From an uncultured Prevotellaceae bacterium (GTDB lineage: Bacteria > Bacteroidota > Bacteroidia > Bacteroidales > Bacteroidaceae), in the NCBI GenBank assembly GCA_946415645.1, contig CAMKTJ010000012.1:1-64000 (forward strand): a stretch of DNA of 64,000 nucleotides, given 5' to 3'. This document shows, in pieces, positions 8,665-15,507 of this stretch; within the stretch, counting starts at the first letter, position 1, and every line of letters starts with the position of its first letter. Below the pieces are notes generated by a model, which worked only from the letters and a program-made list of their open reading frames with translations, had not been told where the DNA came from and searched no databases. The position numbers and the translations under genes were made by a program.

Positions 8665-9636
8665 TCATTTTTTTGTACATAGAGCCCATCCTTCCGTATG
8701 TGCGCCACGCAAAAAGTCTGCTATCTGCATACGTTTCTTACCTGAAATCTGCACTTCCGTTAGGTACAAGTATCCATCGGGGAATGCTACACGTAGATAG
8801 CTCTTGCCATCGGTCTGTAAGGCAGGTTCTTCTATATTAAGTAATGTTGTTTCCTTTCGTGTGCGGAAGATCTTCATTACAACTTCCTTTCCGTCTTGTG
8901 TATGCAGCGTTGTCCATGCGGCAGGGTAGGGACTCAGGCCTCTTACAAAGTTGTGAACCTGCTCTACGCTTGTCCATTTAATCTCGCATGTTTCCTTGAA
9001 AATCTTGGGTGCAGGGCGCAATGGCTCGTCTGTCATAAACTGTTCCTGATCTGTAGCATTGGCTTTGCCTTCTGCTATCAGGTCAACAGTCTTCTGTACC
9101 AAGCCGGCACCTTGAACCATCATGCGGTCATGAATATCCTCCAGGCAATCATCATCACCTATGGGGATGCGCTCTTGCAGAATGATTCGGCCGGTATCTA
9201 TATCCTCGTCAAGGAAGAAGGTGGTAATGCCTGTCTCTTTGTCGCCATTGATAATAGCCCAGTTGATAGGCGCTGCACCTCTGTACTGGGGGAGCAATGC
9301 AGCATGCAGATTGAAGGTACCCAGGCGTGGCATTCCCCATACTACCTGAGGCAGCATCCTAAAGGCCACTACAATCTGCAGGTCGGCCTTAAGGTCACGC
9401 AATTCAGACAGGAAAGCCTCATCCTTCAGCTTCTCTGGCTGAAGAACAGGGATGTTGTGTGCAACGGCATATTGTTTAACGGGACTTGATTGCAGCACAT
9501 CGTGGTGTCTTCCTATGGCTTTGTCAGGCATAGTAACAACTCCCACCACGTTATATCCGTTATCTACCAAGTTTGCTAACGTAGGAACGGCAAAGTCAGG
9601 CGTTCCCATAAACACAATTCTCAGGTCTTTCTGCAT
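8665..9636 (-). CDS. fmt: Methionyl-tRNA formyltransferase
   Basis: This 323-residue enzyme transfers a formyl group from 10-formyl-tetrahydrofolate to initiator Met-tRNA. It has MGTPDFAVPTL at the N-terminus and the formyltransferase active-site stretch FNLHAALLPQYRGAAPINWA (catalytic Asn, His). ITTFFLDEDIDTGRII follows, then a C-terminal OB-type domain. The frame is open from a TTG at 9660, but that lies on the TATCTTTG promoter box, so the ATG at 9636 is the start. Upstream is a tandem set of palindromic promoter units. Confidence 0.97.
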   Translation of the reverse strand: MQKDLRIVFMGTPDFAVPTLANLVDNGYNVVGVVTMPDKAIGRHHDVLQSSPVKQYAVAHNIPVLQPEKLKDEAFLSELRDLKADLQIVVAFRMLPQVVWGMPRLGTFNLHAALLPQYRGAAPINWAIINGDKETGITTFFLDEDIDTGRIILQERIPIGDDDCLEDIHDRMMVQGAGLVQKTVDLIAEGKANATDQEQFMTDEPLRPAPKIFKETCEIKWTSVEQVHNFVRGLSPYPAAWTTLHTQDGKEVVMKIFRTRKETTLLNIEEPALQTDGKSYLRVAFPDGYLYLTEVQISGKKRMQIADFLRGAHTEGWALCTKK

Positions 9637-9657
9637 CGTCTTTTTGTTTTTGGATGA

Positions 9658-9665
9658 CAAAGATA
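9658..9665 (-). promoter_or_regulatory. -7 box of the proximal fmt promoter
   Basis: TATCTTTG on the minus strand, preceded by CTCGCTTATTCG. It lies 21 bp before the fmt ATG. The same CTCGCTTATTCG-TAnnTTTG arrangement is found upstream of mtaB at 30859-30878. Confidence 0.7.
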
Positions 9666-9677
9666 CGAATAAGCGAG

Positions 9678-9717
9678 GGATAAAAGAAAGAAAAGCTCGT
9701 TTTTCTTTCTTTTATCC
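9678..9717. repeat. Perfect 17-bp palindrome in the fmt promoter unit
   Basis: Arms 9678-9694 (GGATAAAAGAAAGAAAA) and 9701-9717 are perfectly complementary around a 6-nt loop. It is purine/pyrimidine rich and lies between divergent genes, where a terminator would not be expected. Confidence 0.9.
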
Positions 9718-9891
9718 GAGCGGAAGTATCTTCGAGGCGTTAGCCTCAAAATTACGATTTAGTGAGAGAAGAACAAAATAATTAATTGTTTTTTCTTCCG
9801 AACGTGAGGACTCCGCCTGCGCCTGAGCACCTGCTGGAGCGCAAGAATTTAGAGACTTTAGTCTCAAAGATACAAACTAATTCTCAAACTT

Positions 9892-9922
9892 TTTGTGTTT
9901 GCTGAAATAATGTGTACCTTTG
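9892..9922 (+). promoter_or_regulatory. Promoter of the Fic gene
   Basis: TTTG at 9892-9895, a 19-bp spacer, and TACCTTTG at 9915-9922, fully matching the Bacteroidetes consensus. It shows that the TTG at 9920 cannot be the start codon of the gene. Confidence 0.75.
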
Positions 9923-9940
9923 CCAAGCAATTATACGGCA

Positions 9941-11008
9941 ATGACGCAAGAGAATAGAGACATATTGTTGCGATTACTCCAACGGCACAAGGCGTTGGGG
10001 ATATCTGGCCAGATAAACTTCGATAAGTTTTATCTATACTCCATTATTACGCACTCCACAGCTATTGAGGGCTCTACGGTGACGGAAGTTGAGGCACAGT
10101 TGCTATTCGATGAAGGCATCACCAGCAGCAAGCGCACCCTGACGGAACAGAAGATGAACCTGGACCTGAAAGTGGCTTATGATTATGGAAGAGAATGGAT
10201 AAAGCAGCACCAACCTGTTACTGTTGATTGGCTTATTCTTCTGGCTTCAAAGGTAATGGCTACCACTGGCACAGAATACAATGTGATGGGTGGTTCTTTC
10301 TCTGCTGCCAAAGGCGAGTTACGCAAATTGAACGTGACTGCCGGACTTGGTGGAAAGTCGTATATGTCATATCTTAAGGTACCTGCTCGCCTTGAAGCCT
10401 TCTGTGAAGAGTTGAACTATAGACGCAAAACTATTGACCCAACAGACATTGCTGCAGTTTATGATTTGAGTTTCTGGGCGCACTTCGAACTGGTGACCAT
10501 TCACCCGTGGGCTGACGGAAACGGACGTACCTGCCGTTTGCTGATGAACCTATTACAATGGGAGTTTGATGTTTTACCCACCAAAGTGCTCAAAGAAGAC
10601 AAGGCAGAATATATTCAATCTTTGATTGATACTGGAGATAAAGAAGACTTCAACATCTTCCTCGATTGTATGGCCCGTCATCATTGCCAACATCTTCAGC
10701 ATGATATTGACCAATATTTGAAGTCGATTTCAGAGGGAGATGTCCTAGAAAAGTCAAATCCAAAATCTGTGCAACTTACTGGACGTCAGGAGAAAATCGT
10801 GAAATTGTTGGTTGTGACAGGGAAATACAATGTCCTAGATGATGTCCTAGAAAATGTCCTAGAAACCTCTTCCTCTTTGGCTGCCAAATTGAGCGTTGAT
10901 GCCCGTACAATCCGGCGTGATCTTGCCACTTTGCAAACTTTAGGTTACCTGCGTCATGTAGGTCCTGACAAAGGTGGTCGTTGGCAAATACTACAGACTC
11001 TCAAATAG
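9941..11008 (+). CDS. Fic family protein with inhibitory motif and C-terminal winged helix
   Basis: Fic proteins usually transfer AMP or another nucleotide moiety to target proteins. This 355-residue protein has an N-terminal inhibitory motif STAIEGS (S-xxx-E-G, about residue 40) and the catalytic motif HPWADGNGRTCR at about residues 187-198, with Trp in place of the usual Phe. A helical linker and a DeoR-like winged helix (LAAKLSVDARTIRRDLATL) follow. The linker contains the tandem units NVLD, DVLE and NVLE encoded by 12-nt repeats. The ATG at 9941 follows a consensus promoter. It may act on chromosomal targets or as a toxin, but no antitoxin gene is adjacent; the inhibitory helix is built in. 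Confidence 0.9.
   Translation: MTQENRDILLRLLQRHKALGISGQINFDKFYLYSIITHSTAIEGSTVTEVEAQLLFDEGITSSKRTLTEQKMNLDLKVAYDYGREWIKQHQPVTVDWLILLASKVMATTGTEYNVMGGSFSAAKGELRKLNVTAGLGGKSYMSYLKVPARLEAFCEELNYRRKTIDPTDIAAVYDLSFWAHFELVTIHPWADGNGRTCRLLMNLLQWEFDVLPTKVLKEDKAEYIQSLIDTGDKEDFNIFLDCMARHHCQHLQHDIDQYLKSISEGDVLEKSNPKSVQLTGRQEKIVKLLVVTGKYNVLDDVLENVLETSSSLAAKLSVDARTIRRDLATLQTLGYLRHVGPDKGGRWQILQTLK
10830..10863 (+). repeat. 12-nt in-frame repeat in the Fic gene
   Basis: ATGTCCTAG recurs at 10830, 10842 and 10854 with a strict 12-nt period, and once more as a single copy at about 10740. Each unit encodes four residues, so copy-number change would keep the frame. Confidence 0.9.
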
Positions 11009-11053
11009 GAGGTTTCTATGAGGTTTCTGTGAGGTTTCAAAACCGCACCTCAC
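11009..11053 (+). repeat. 11-nt repeat and hairpin after the Fic stop
   Basis: GAGGTTTC recurs at 11009, 11020 and 11031 (11-nt period). The last copy starts a hairpin of GTGAGGT (11029-11035) and ACCTCAC (11047-11053). There is no T-run, so a terminator role is doubtful. Confidence 0.75.
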
Positions 11054-11187
11054 GTCCTTTCCGCTCGATAACCAACGGCTTTCAGTCCCTGTTGTTGAGT
11101 AAGTATGTCTTTTCTTGAAAGTCAACTTTTTTTAGTCCATAATCACTTTTCCGCGTATCTTTTTATTGTCTCTTCTTGATGGCTGCC

Positions 11188-11273
11188 AGTACTTCCCAAG
11201 GAGTACTCCAGTACTCCGGTTAAAGTACTCCAGTACTCCAGTTGAAGTACTCGAGTACTCTGGCAAGAGTACT
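11188..11273. repeat. Phased array of eight AGTACT palindromes, 22-bp period
   Basis: AGTACT occurs at 11188, 11202, 11210, 11224, 11232, 11246, 11254 and 11268. The spacing alternates 14 and 8 bp, so pairs of sites repeat every 22 bp, about two helical turns. The bases between sites vary, while the palindromes are exact. Confidence 0.95.
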
Positions 11274-11391
11274 GAAGCTCGCTTGTAGTTCGCTGATTTA
11301 GGTTGTCAGTTTTATGCCTTACGACTGGATAGAGTTGACTGGTTATTAAACTACGACTGCTCTCTGTTTTCAGTCCTTTTGTTCTCGACTA

Positions 11392-11514
11392 TTTGAGGTT
11401 TACTCTGTTGTCAATAGGCTTGGAGATGAATCTTATTGCCGATTATGTGCTACTAAGCATTATCCCACATCACCTCGTGTCATAACACCAGCAGAGTTCT
11501 TGGCTCTTATTTGA
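11392..11514 (+). pseudogene. Gene fragment, possibly the end of a PIN-domain protein
   Basis: An open stretch ending RVITPAEFLALI and a stop resembles the C-terminal end of PIN-domain toxins, which often finish with TPxEFL. A second frame of the same DNA reads LEMNLIADYV, as expected if a frameshift had occurred. No start or catalytic aspartates are visible. The assignment rests on one short motif. Confidence 0.2.
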
Positions 11515-11752
11515 TTACCTTTACCCAATATAACCATCAGAAGCGTCTGTTTGCAGGAAGGCGCCAGTTCCATTTTGTGAATGCAATAGAGTTTTGGAAA
11601 CTGTTTGAGAAACAAGGAGGTCTATTGTATCAGTGATGACAACAAACTGACGTGGGAATTCTTTTGTGTGTATAGATGCTAAACTCTATATTACATCTCA
11701 TGCTATTTTTCCAGTTTCCTCAAAATTTATTTATCTGTTTTCCCCGAAATTC

Positions 11753-11990
11753 TCAAAATTTAGGGTAAATTTTTATTCGATGATAAGCCTCAACCACCTC
11801 ACGCATCGACATGATATTTCCCGTATGCATGTGTCAACTTACAGGCCAATGTAACATCAAGCGCACGACGTTGGTAACGCTCTGACAAACCCTGATGTGG
11901 CTTCACAAGACTAAGTTTTGGAGATTTTCTATTATATAATGTATTTTCTATTATATAATGTATTTTTTTAGTGATGGAAGGTTTTATTCT
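11753..11990 (-). pseudogene. Decayed gene fragment of unknown family
   Basis: On the minus strand a frame reading SERYQRRALDVTLACKL and then THAYGKYH runs into a stop near 11800. The neighbouring frame continues with MSMREVVEAYHRIK up to a stop at 11753. The composition looks like real coding sequence broken by one frameshift. I do not recognise the family. Confidence 0.25.
11924..11961. repeat. 19-bp tandem duplication upstream of the island
   Basis: Two exact adjacent copies (11924-11942, 11943-11961) of an AT-rich unit containing TTATATAA. It lies about 90 bp before the first gene of the restriction island. Confidence 0.95.
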
Positions 11991-12003
11991 CAAAGAAAAA
12001 ATG

Positions 12004-12011
12004 TAAATTTG
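12004..12011 (+). promoter_or_regulatory. Putative -7 box of the restriction island
   Basis: TAAATTTG, 37 bp before the ATG at 12049. No good TTTG lies at the expected upstream distance. Confidence 0.4.
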
Positions 12012-12048
12012 TAGGCGATATAATACGGAAATAAGGCAAACAAAGAAT

Positions 12049-12549
12049 ATGGAGTCATTTTCATACCCATCATCCCAGCTCTTTAAGGGCTATAAGGTTC
12101 CCATTACATGGGATGCGGAACAGGAATACGACTATAACAACCAACGAATATCCCAGTATAGAAGAGCTCTTGGGATTGCCGATGGCTGCGAACACCTTTC
12201 TTCAGTAACGAATTCTGTTGCCAGAAAGTGCCAAGGGACTTACGATACGGGAAAGCTAATTGTAGATGGCATGACGATAGGAGGACATATTGCCAATGGA
12301 CTGGGGTATAGCATGACAAGGGCGAATTTGTTGCAACTGCGTCAAGAAATAGATAATCAATCTATAATTAGGGGCTATCATACTCCATGTGAACTTCAAC
12401 AGATAGCGGAGATAGACAAAATGATTAACGAATGTCGAAAAAAGTCAAATAACAATTTCTTCTTAGGAACTATCATGGCAGCATGCTTGTTTGGTGTTAG
12501 CCTATACACTTTAATAATGAATTCAGAGAAACAAGTCGAAGGGAGATAA
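12049..12549 (+). CDS. Unknown protein with C-terminal membrane segment
   Basis: I do not recognise this 166-residue protein. Most of it is hydrophilic, with a Gly-rich stretch (DGMTIGGHIANGLGYS, about residues 74-89). One hydrophobic segment near residues 140-158 (LGTIMAACLFGVSLYTLIM) would anchor it in the membrane with the bulk in the cytoplasm. It is the first gene before the helicase-nuclease gene, 99 bp away. That gap stays open in another frame and reads ISAYQGAKYFSYNG, so the present C-terminus may result from a frameshift. Position suggests membership of the restriction island, but no function can be assigned. Confidence 0.6.
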   Translation: MESFSYPSSQLFKGYKVPITWDAEQEYDYNNQRISQYRRALGIADGCEHLSSVTNSVARKCQGTYDTGKLIVDGMTIGGHIANGLGYSMTRANLLQLRQEIDNQSIIRGYHTPCELQQIAEIDKMINECRKKSNNNFFLGTIMAACLFGVSLYTLIMNSEKQVEGR

Positions 12550-12648
12550 CAGAATAAGTGCCTATCAAGGTGCCAAGTATTTCTCGTATAACGGGAAGGT
12601 GCTGGAAGGTATAAGGAAAGAAAACGAATAATATCGCATAGATAGAAC

Positions 12649-15498
12649 ATGTTTTATAAACTGATAGAGAAGAAACGTAACGAATGGCTGTCCTCACCGG
12701 ATTGTACGGTGAAGGAAGTCATACGATATATAGAGCAGCGGGGCAAGATGCGTGATGCGCAAATAGATGCCATCAAGACCTTCTTGTATTTGAAGATTGT
12801 CTGTGGAAATCAGCCCTTAAAACAGTTGTTTTTGCAGGGATTTTTCAACACTCTTGATATTCGCGAAGAGTCGCTCACTGATACATCACGTAATAAGTTG
12901 CTTGCGGATAAAGCTGCTGCCGCACTCTATGAATATTCCAAGCTTAAGCGTAAGAATGGTGAGCAGGTTTCTCCAAAATTAGAGGAATATATCAAGACTC
13001 ATGCAGAGACAATAGATTACAATCAAATCATAAGCAAAATATTCTATGATGTAGATTATGCCGACTACCTCTATAGTCTTCCGATGGGAGCAGGAAAGAC
13101 TTACTTGATGGCAGCCTTCATCTATCTGGATTTGTATTTTGCACAAAACGAACCAGATAATCCCGTTTTTGCCCACAACTTTATGATATTTGCTCCCTCA
13201 GGTTTAAAAACCAGCATATTGCCAAGCCTTAAGAACATTATGCGCTTTGACCCCTCATGGATTCTCCCTGAAGAAACCGCTATACAGCTGAAGCGTCAAG
13301 TGAAGTTTGAGGTACTCGACGAAGCAAGTTCTGCAAAAGGCTCCAATATTATCAAGAATCCGAATGCACAGAAAATCAATACGCATCTCTTGTCGGGCGA
13401 TACTTTTGGCTTAGTGGCTATCACAAATGCAGAGAAAGTCATCCTTAATCGTGCAGAAAATGACCTTCTGACCTTGGAGCAGTTGAGCATGTTTCCTGAG
13501 GATGAGCGAAACTTGATATTGAAGGGCAAGGAATTGAGGCGCGTGATAGGCAACATACCACACTTGGCCATTTTTGTAGACGAAGTACACCATGTTGCCG
13601 ATGGTGACATAAAGTTGCGTAAGGTTATCAATCAGTGGACAGAGAGCCAGAACTTCAAGTATATGCTTGGATTCTCTGGAACGCCTTTCCTTGAAACGGC
13701 AGATAAGATTTCTGTTTCAGAAGAACTGGAGATGAAAAACCAGAATCTCTCTAACGTTGTCTGTCATTATGCCCTTGTAGATGCAGTCGCAAACTTTCTG
13801 AAGAATCCTATTGTTAAACACGAAAATGCAGACTTGGCAACAATTATTGATAATGGTGTCAGAGATTTCTTCAAACTCTATAAGGACACTGTTTATCAGA
13901 ATGGTACTTGCGCCAAACAAGCGATATACTGCCCCAACATCAAGACTTTGGAGGAAATAGTATATCCGCAAGTAGCGAATTTGGTAGCAGAGTATGGCTA
14001 TGCGCCCAATTCAGCCATTTTAAAATTCTATAGTGATAGCAATAGCAGTTACAAACTGCCAAAAGAAGCACAAGTGGAATTTGATTCTTTAGACAGCGAA
14101 ATATCCAAAGTGCGCATTATATTGTTGGTTGGTATTGGTAAGGAGGGCTGGGATTGTCGCAGCCTTACCAGTGTAATCCTGCCGATGAAAGGCTCTTGTG
14201 CACAGAACAAGGTGATGCAAACCTCCTGCCGTTGTCTGCGTGAAGTAGATTCCAATGACGAAACGGCACTTATCTGGCTCAACAACCAGAACGCCAAGGT
14301 TCTAAATGACCAGCTCAAGAAATTCCAAGAAACAGACATTGACGAGTTGAACAAGAAACAGAAGAAGGAAAAGGTTGTCATTCAGCGTCATTCTCGTATG
14401 GATACAATTGAACTGCCGCCCATTGAGTATATGCAGTTCTGTGTTACATACACTCCTAAAAAGGAAGAACCCAAGACTCATGAGCTGTTGTCTGATGAGC
14501 ATTTGTTAGTAAAGCGGAATACACGCTTTGTGCATAGCAGTACTGGTTTTTCAGGACAAGAGACTGTTTCTGTACACGAATTCGAAAATAATTTGGTTGC
14601 AGATTTCAAGTCTTGGCTATATGAGATAGAACGTGAAAGTTTCCGTACGCTCACCCATCTAGATCTTCTGAAATTTGAATCCGAGCTACAAGACATCTTC
14701 ATAAAAATTACCATTGAAAAGGATGGTCAAAGATTCTACAACAATGAATATGCCCAGCAACGTATCCGAAGCAAGATTCGTCAGGCTTTTGCTCCTATCT
14801 GTACCGACGAGGTGACAGAAAAGACAGAGTTGCGCGAAGCCAAACTGATGTGGATAAGTCCAGAAGACTTAGAGAAGCCTTTGGAGACAAGTGCTTCAGC
14901 CATCTATTATCCTGATGCAGAGCGCACAAGTTGGATTATGGAAGAAGACATGAAAATTAAGCAGATTGACAAGATTATAGAGGAACACCCAGAAATGGAG
15001 GAAATCTTGAAGTCTTCTAAGCCGAATCTCTTTCCTGAACGCAACTTTACCTACCATTATCTGCCCTATCATTTCGACAGCAATTTGGAGCGTAACTATT
15101 TTGCTGATCAACTGATTGCACTGCTGAAAGGTGACAGTTTCAAGGATCTTCACCTCGAAGTGTATTTTAATGGTGACGATACCATCTCAGACTTCGGCAT
15201 CGAGTGCTACAAGCAGGTTGATGGTGTTTGGCAGCGCATACAGCACTATTATCCAGACTTCTTGATGCTGCAGCGTGGTAGTGACGGCAAGGCTTGCAGA
15301 GTGCTGATTATTGAGACTAAAGGCAAGGTCTACGAGGGTAGTTTCAAAGACAAGGAAGCCTTTATGAAAAAGTTCATTAGTGACAATAGCGAGCATTTTG
15401 ACTTCCTCTATTTGAAGGAGTCACAGATTACTCGTGAGCGTCCCAACTACCTGTTAGAAGAGACCATCAACAAGATTAATTCATTTTTCAAAGACTAA
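12649..15498 (+). CDS. Type III-like restriction subunit: superfamily 2 helicase with PD-(D/E)XK nuclease
   Basis: This 949-residue protein has the layout of type III restriction (Res) subunits. Walker A PMGAGKTYLM is at about residues 144-153. DEVHH (motif II) is near 310, SGTPF (motif III) near 345, and GKEGWDCRSL with a QTSCRCLRE segment (motifs V and VI) lies near 500-530. The C-terminus carries a PD-(D/E)XK nuclease, with YYPDFLML near 866 and the catalytic IIETKGK near 887-893. Such subunits translocate on DNA with ATP and cut when paired with their methyltransferase. Here it precedes the methyltransferase by 9 bp, whereas mod-res is the usual order. Confidence 0.92.
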   Translation: MFYKLIEKKRNEWLSSPDCTVKEVIRYIEQRGKMRDAQIDAIKTFLYLKIVCGNQPLKQLFLQGFFNTLDIREESLTDTSRNKLLADKAAAALYEYSKLKRKNGEQVSPKLEEYIKTHAETIDYNQIISKIFYDVDYADYLYSLPMGAGKTYLMAAFIYLDLYFAQNEPDNPVFAHNFMIFAPSGLKTSILPSLKNIMRFDPSWILPEETAIQLKRQVKFEVLDEASSAKGSNIIKNPNAQKINTHLLSGDTFGLVAITNAEKVILNRAENDLLTLEQLSMFPEDERNLILKGKELRRVIGNIPHLAIFVDEVHHVADGDIKLRKVINQWTESQNFKYMLGFSGTPFLETADKISVSEELEMKNQNLSNVVCHYALVDAVANFLKNPIVKHENADLATIIDNGVRDFFKLYKDTVYQNGTCAKQAIYCPNIKTLEEIVYPQVANLVAEYGYAPNSAILKFYSDSNSSYKLPKEAQVEFDSLDSEISKVRIILLVGIGKEGWDCRSLTSVILPMKGSCAQNKVMQTSCRCLREVDSNDETALIWLNNQNAKVLNDQLKKFQETDIDELNKKQKKEKVVIQRHSRMDTIELPPIEYMQFCVTYTPKKEEPKTHELLSDEHLLVKRNTRFVHSSTGFSGQETVSVHEFENNLVADFKSWLYEIERESFRTLTHLDLLKFESELQDIFIKITIEKDGQRFYNNEYAQQRIRSKIRQAFAPICTDEVTEKTELREAKLMWISPEDLEKPLETSASAIYYPDAERTSWIMEEDMKIKQIDKIIEEHPEMEEILKSSKPNLFPERNFTYHYLPYHFDSNLERNYFADQLIALLKGDSFKDLHLEVYFNGDDTISDFGIECYKQVDGVWQRIQHYYPDFLMLQRGSDGKACRVLIIETKGKVYEGSFKDKEAFMKKFISDNSEHFDFLYLKESQITRERPNYLLEETINKINSFFKD

Positions 15499-15507
15499 TA
15501 TACGATT

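Larger units (their letters stand above)
9658..9872 (-). repeat. Array of promoter-bearing palindromic units upstream of fmt
   Basis: Read on the minus strand, three TAnnTTTG boxes occur at 9865-9872, 9747-9754 and 9658-9665. The middle unit has CTCACGTTCGG, an AT-rich palindrome, CTCACTAAATCG and TAATTTTG, with TTTG exactly 19 bp upstream (774-777 of the 9 kb block). The proximal unit has a perfect 17-bp palindrome, CTCGCTTATTCG and TATCTTTG. After the two distal boxes comes a 5-bp hairpin with a 4-nt loop (GAGAC-ctaa-like and GAGGC-taac). The architecture matches the array at 30645-30878. Confidence 0.75.
11009..12048. other. One kilobase without an intact gene, repeat-rich and decayed
   Basis: No plausible complete gene is visible between the Fic gene and the restriction island. 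The stretch holds an 11-nt repeat, a 22-bp-period AGTACT array, gene-like fragments on both strands and a 19-bp tandem duplication just before the island. The fragments are broken by stops and frame changes. I read this as the scar of past insertion and loss at the edge of an accessory island. Confidence 0.7.

Noticed and set aside
9678-9717. 17-bp palindrome as an intrinsic terminator
   Set aside because: It lies between two divergently transcribed genes, and its stem is almost only A-T pairs apart from a few G-C.
11188-11273. Possible small CRISPR array in the AGTACT repeats
   Set aside because: The repeated element is 6 bp and the spacers are 2 and 8 bp long; no cas genes or repeat-spacer pattern of normal size.
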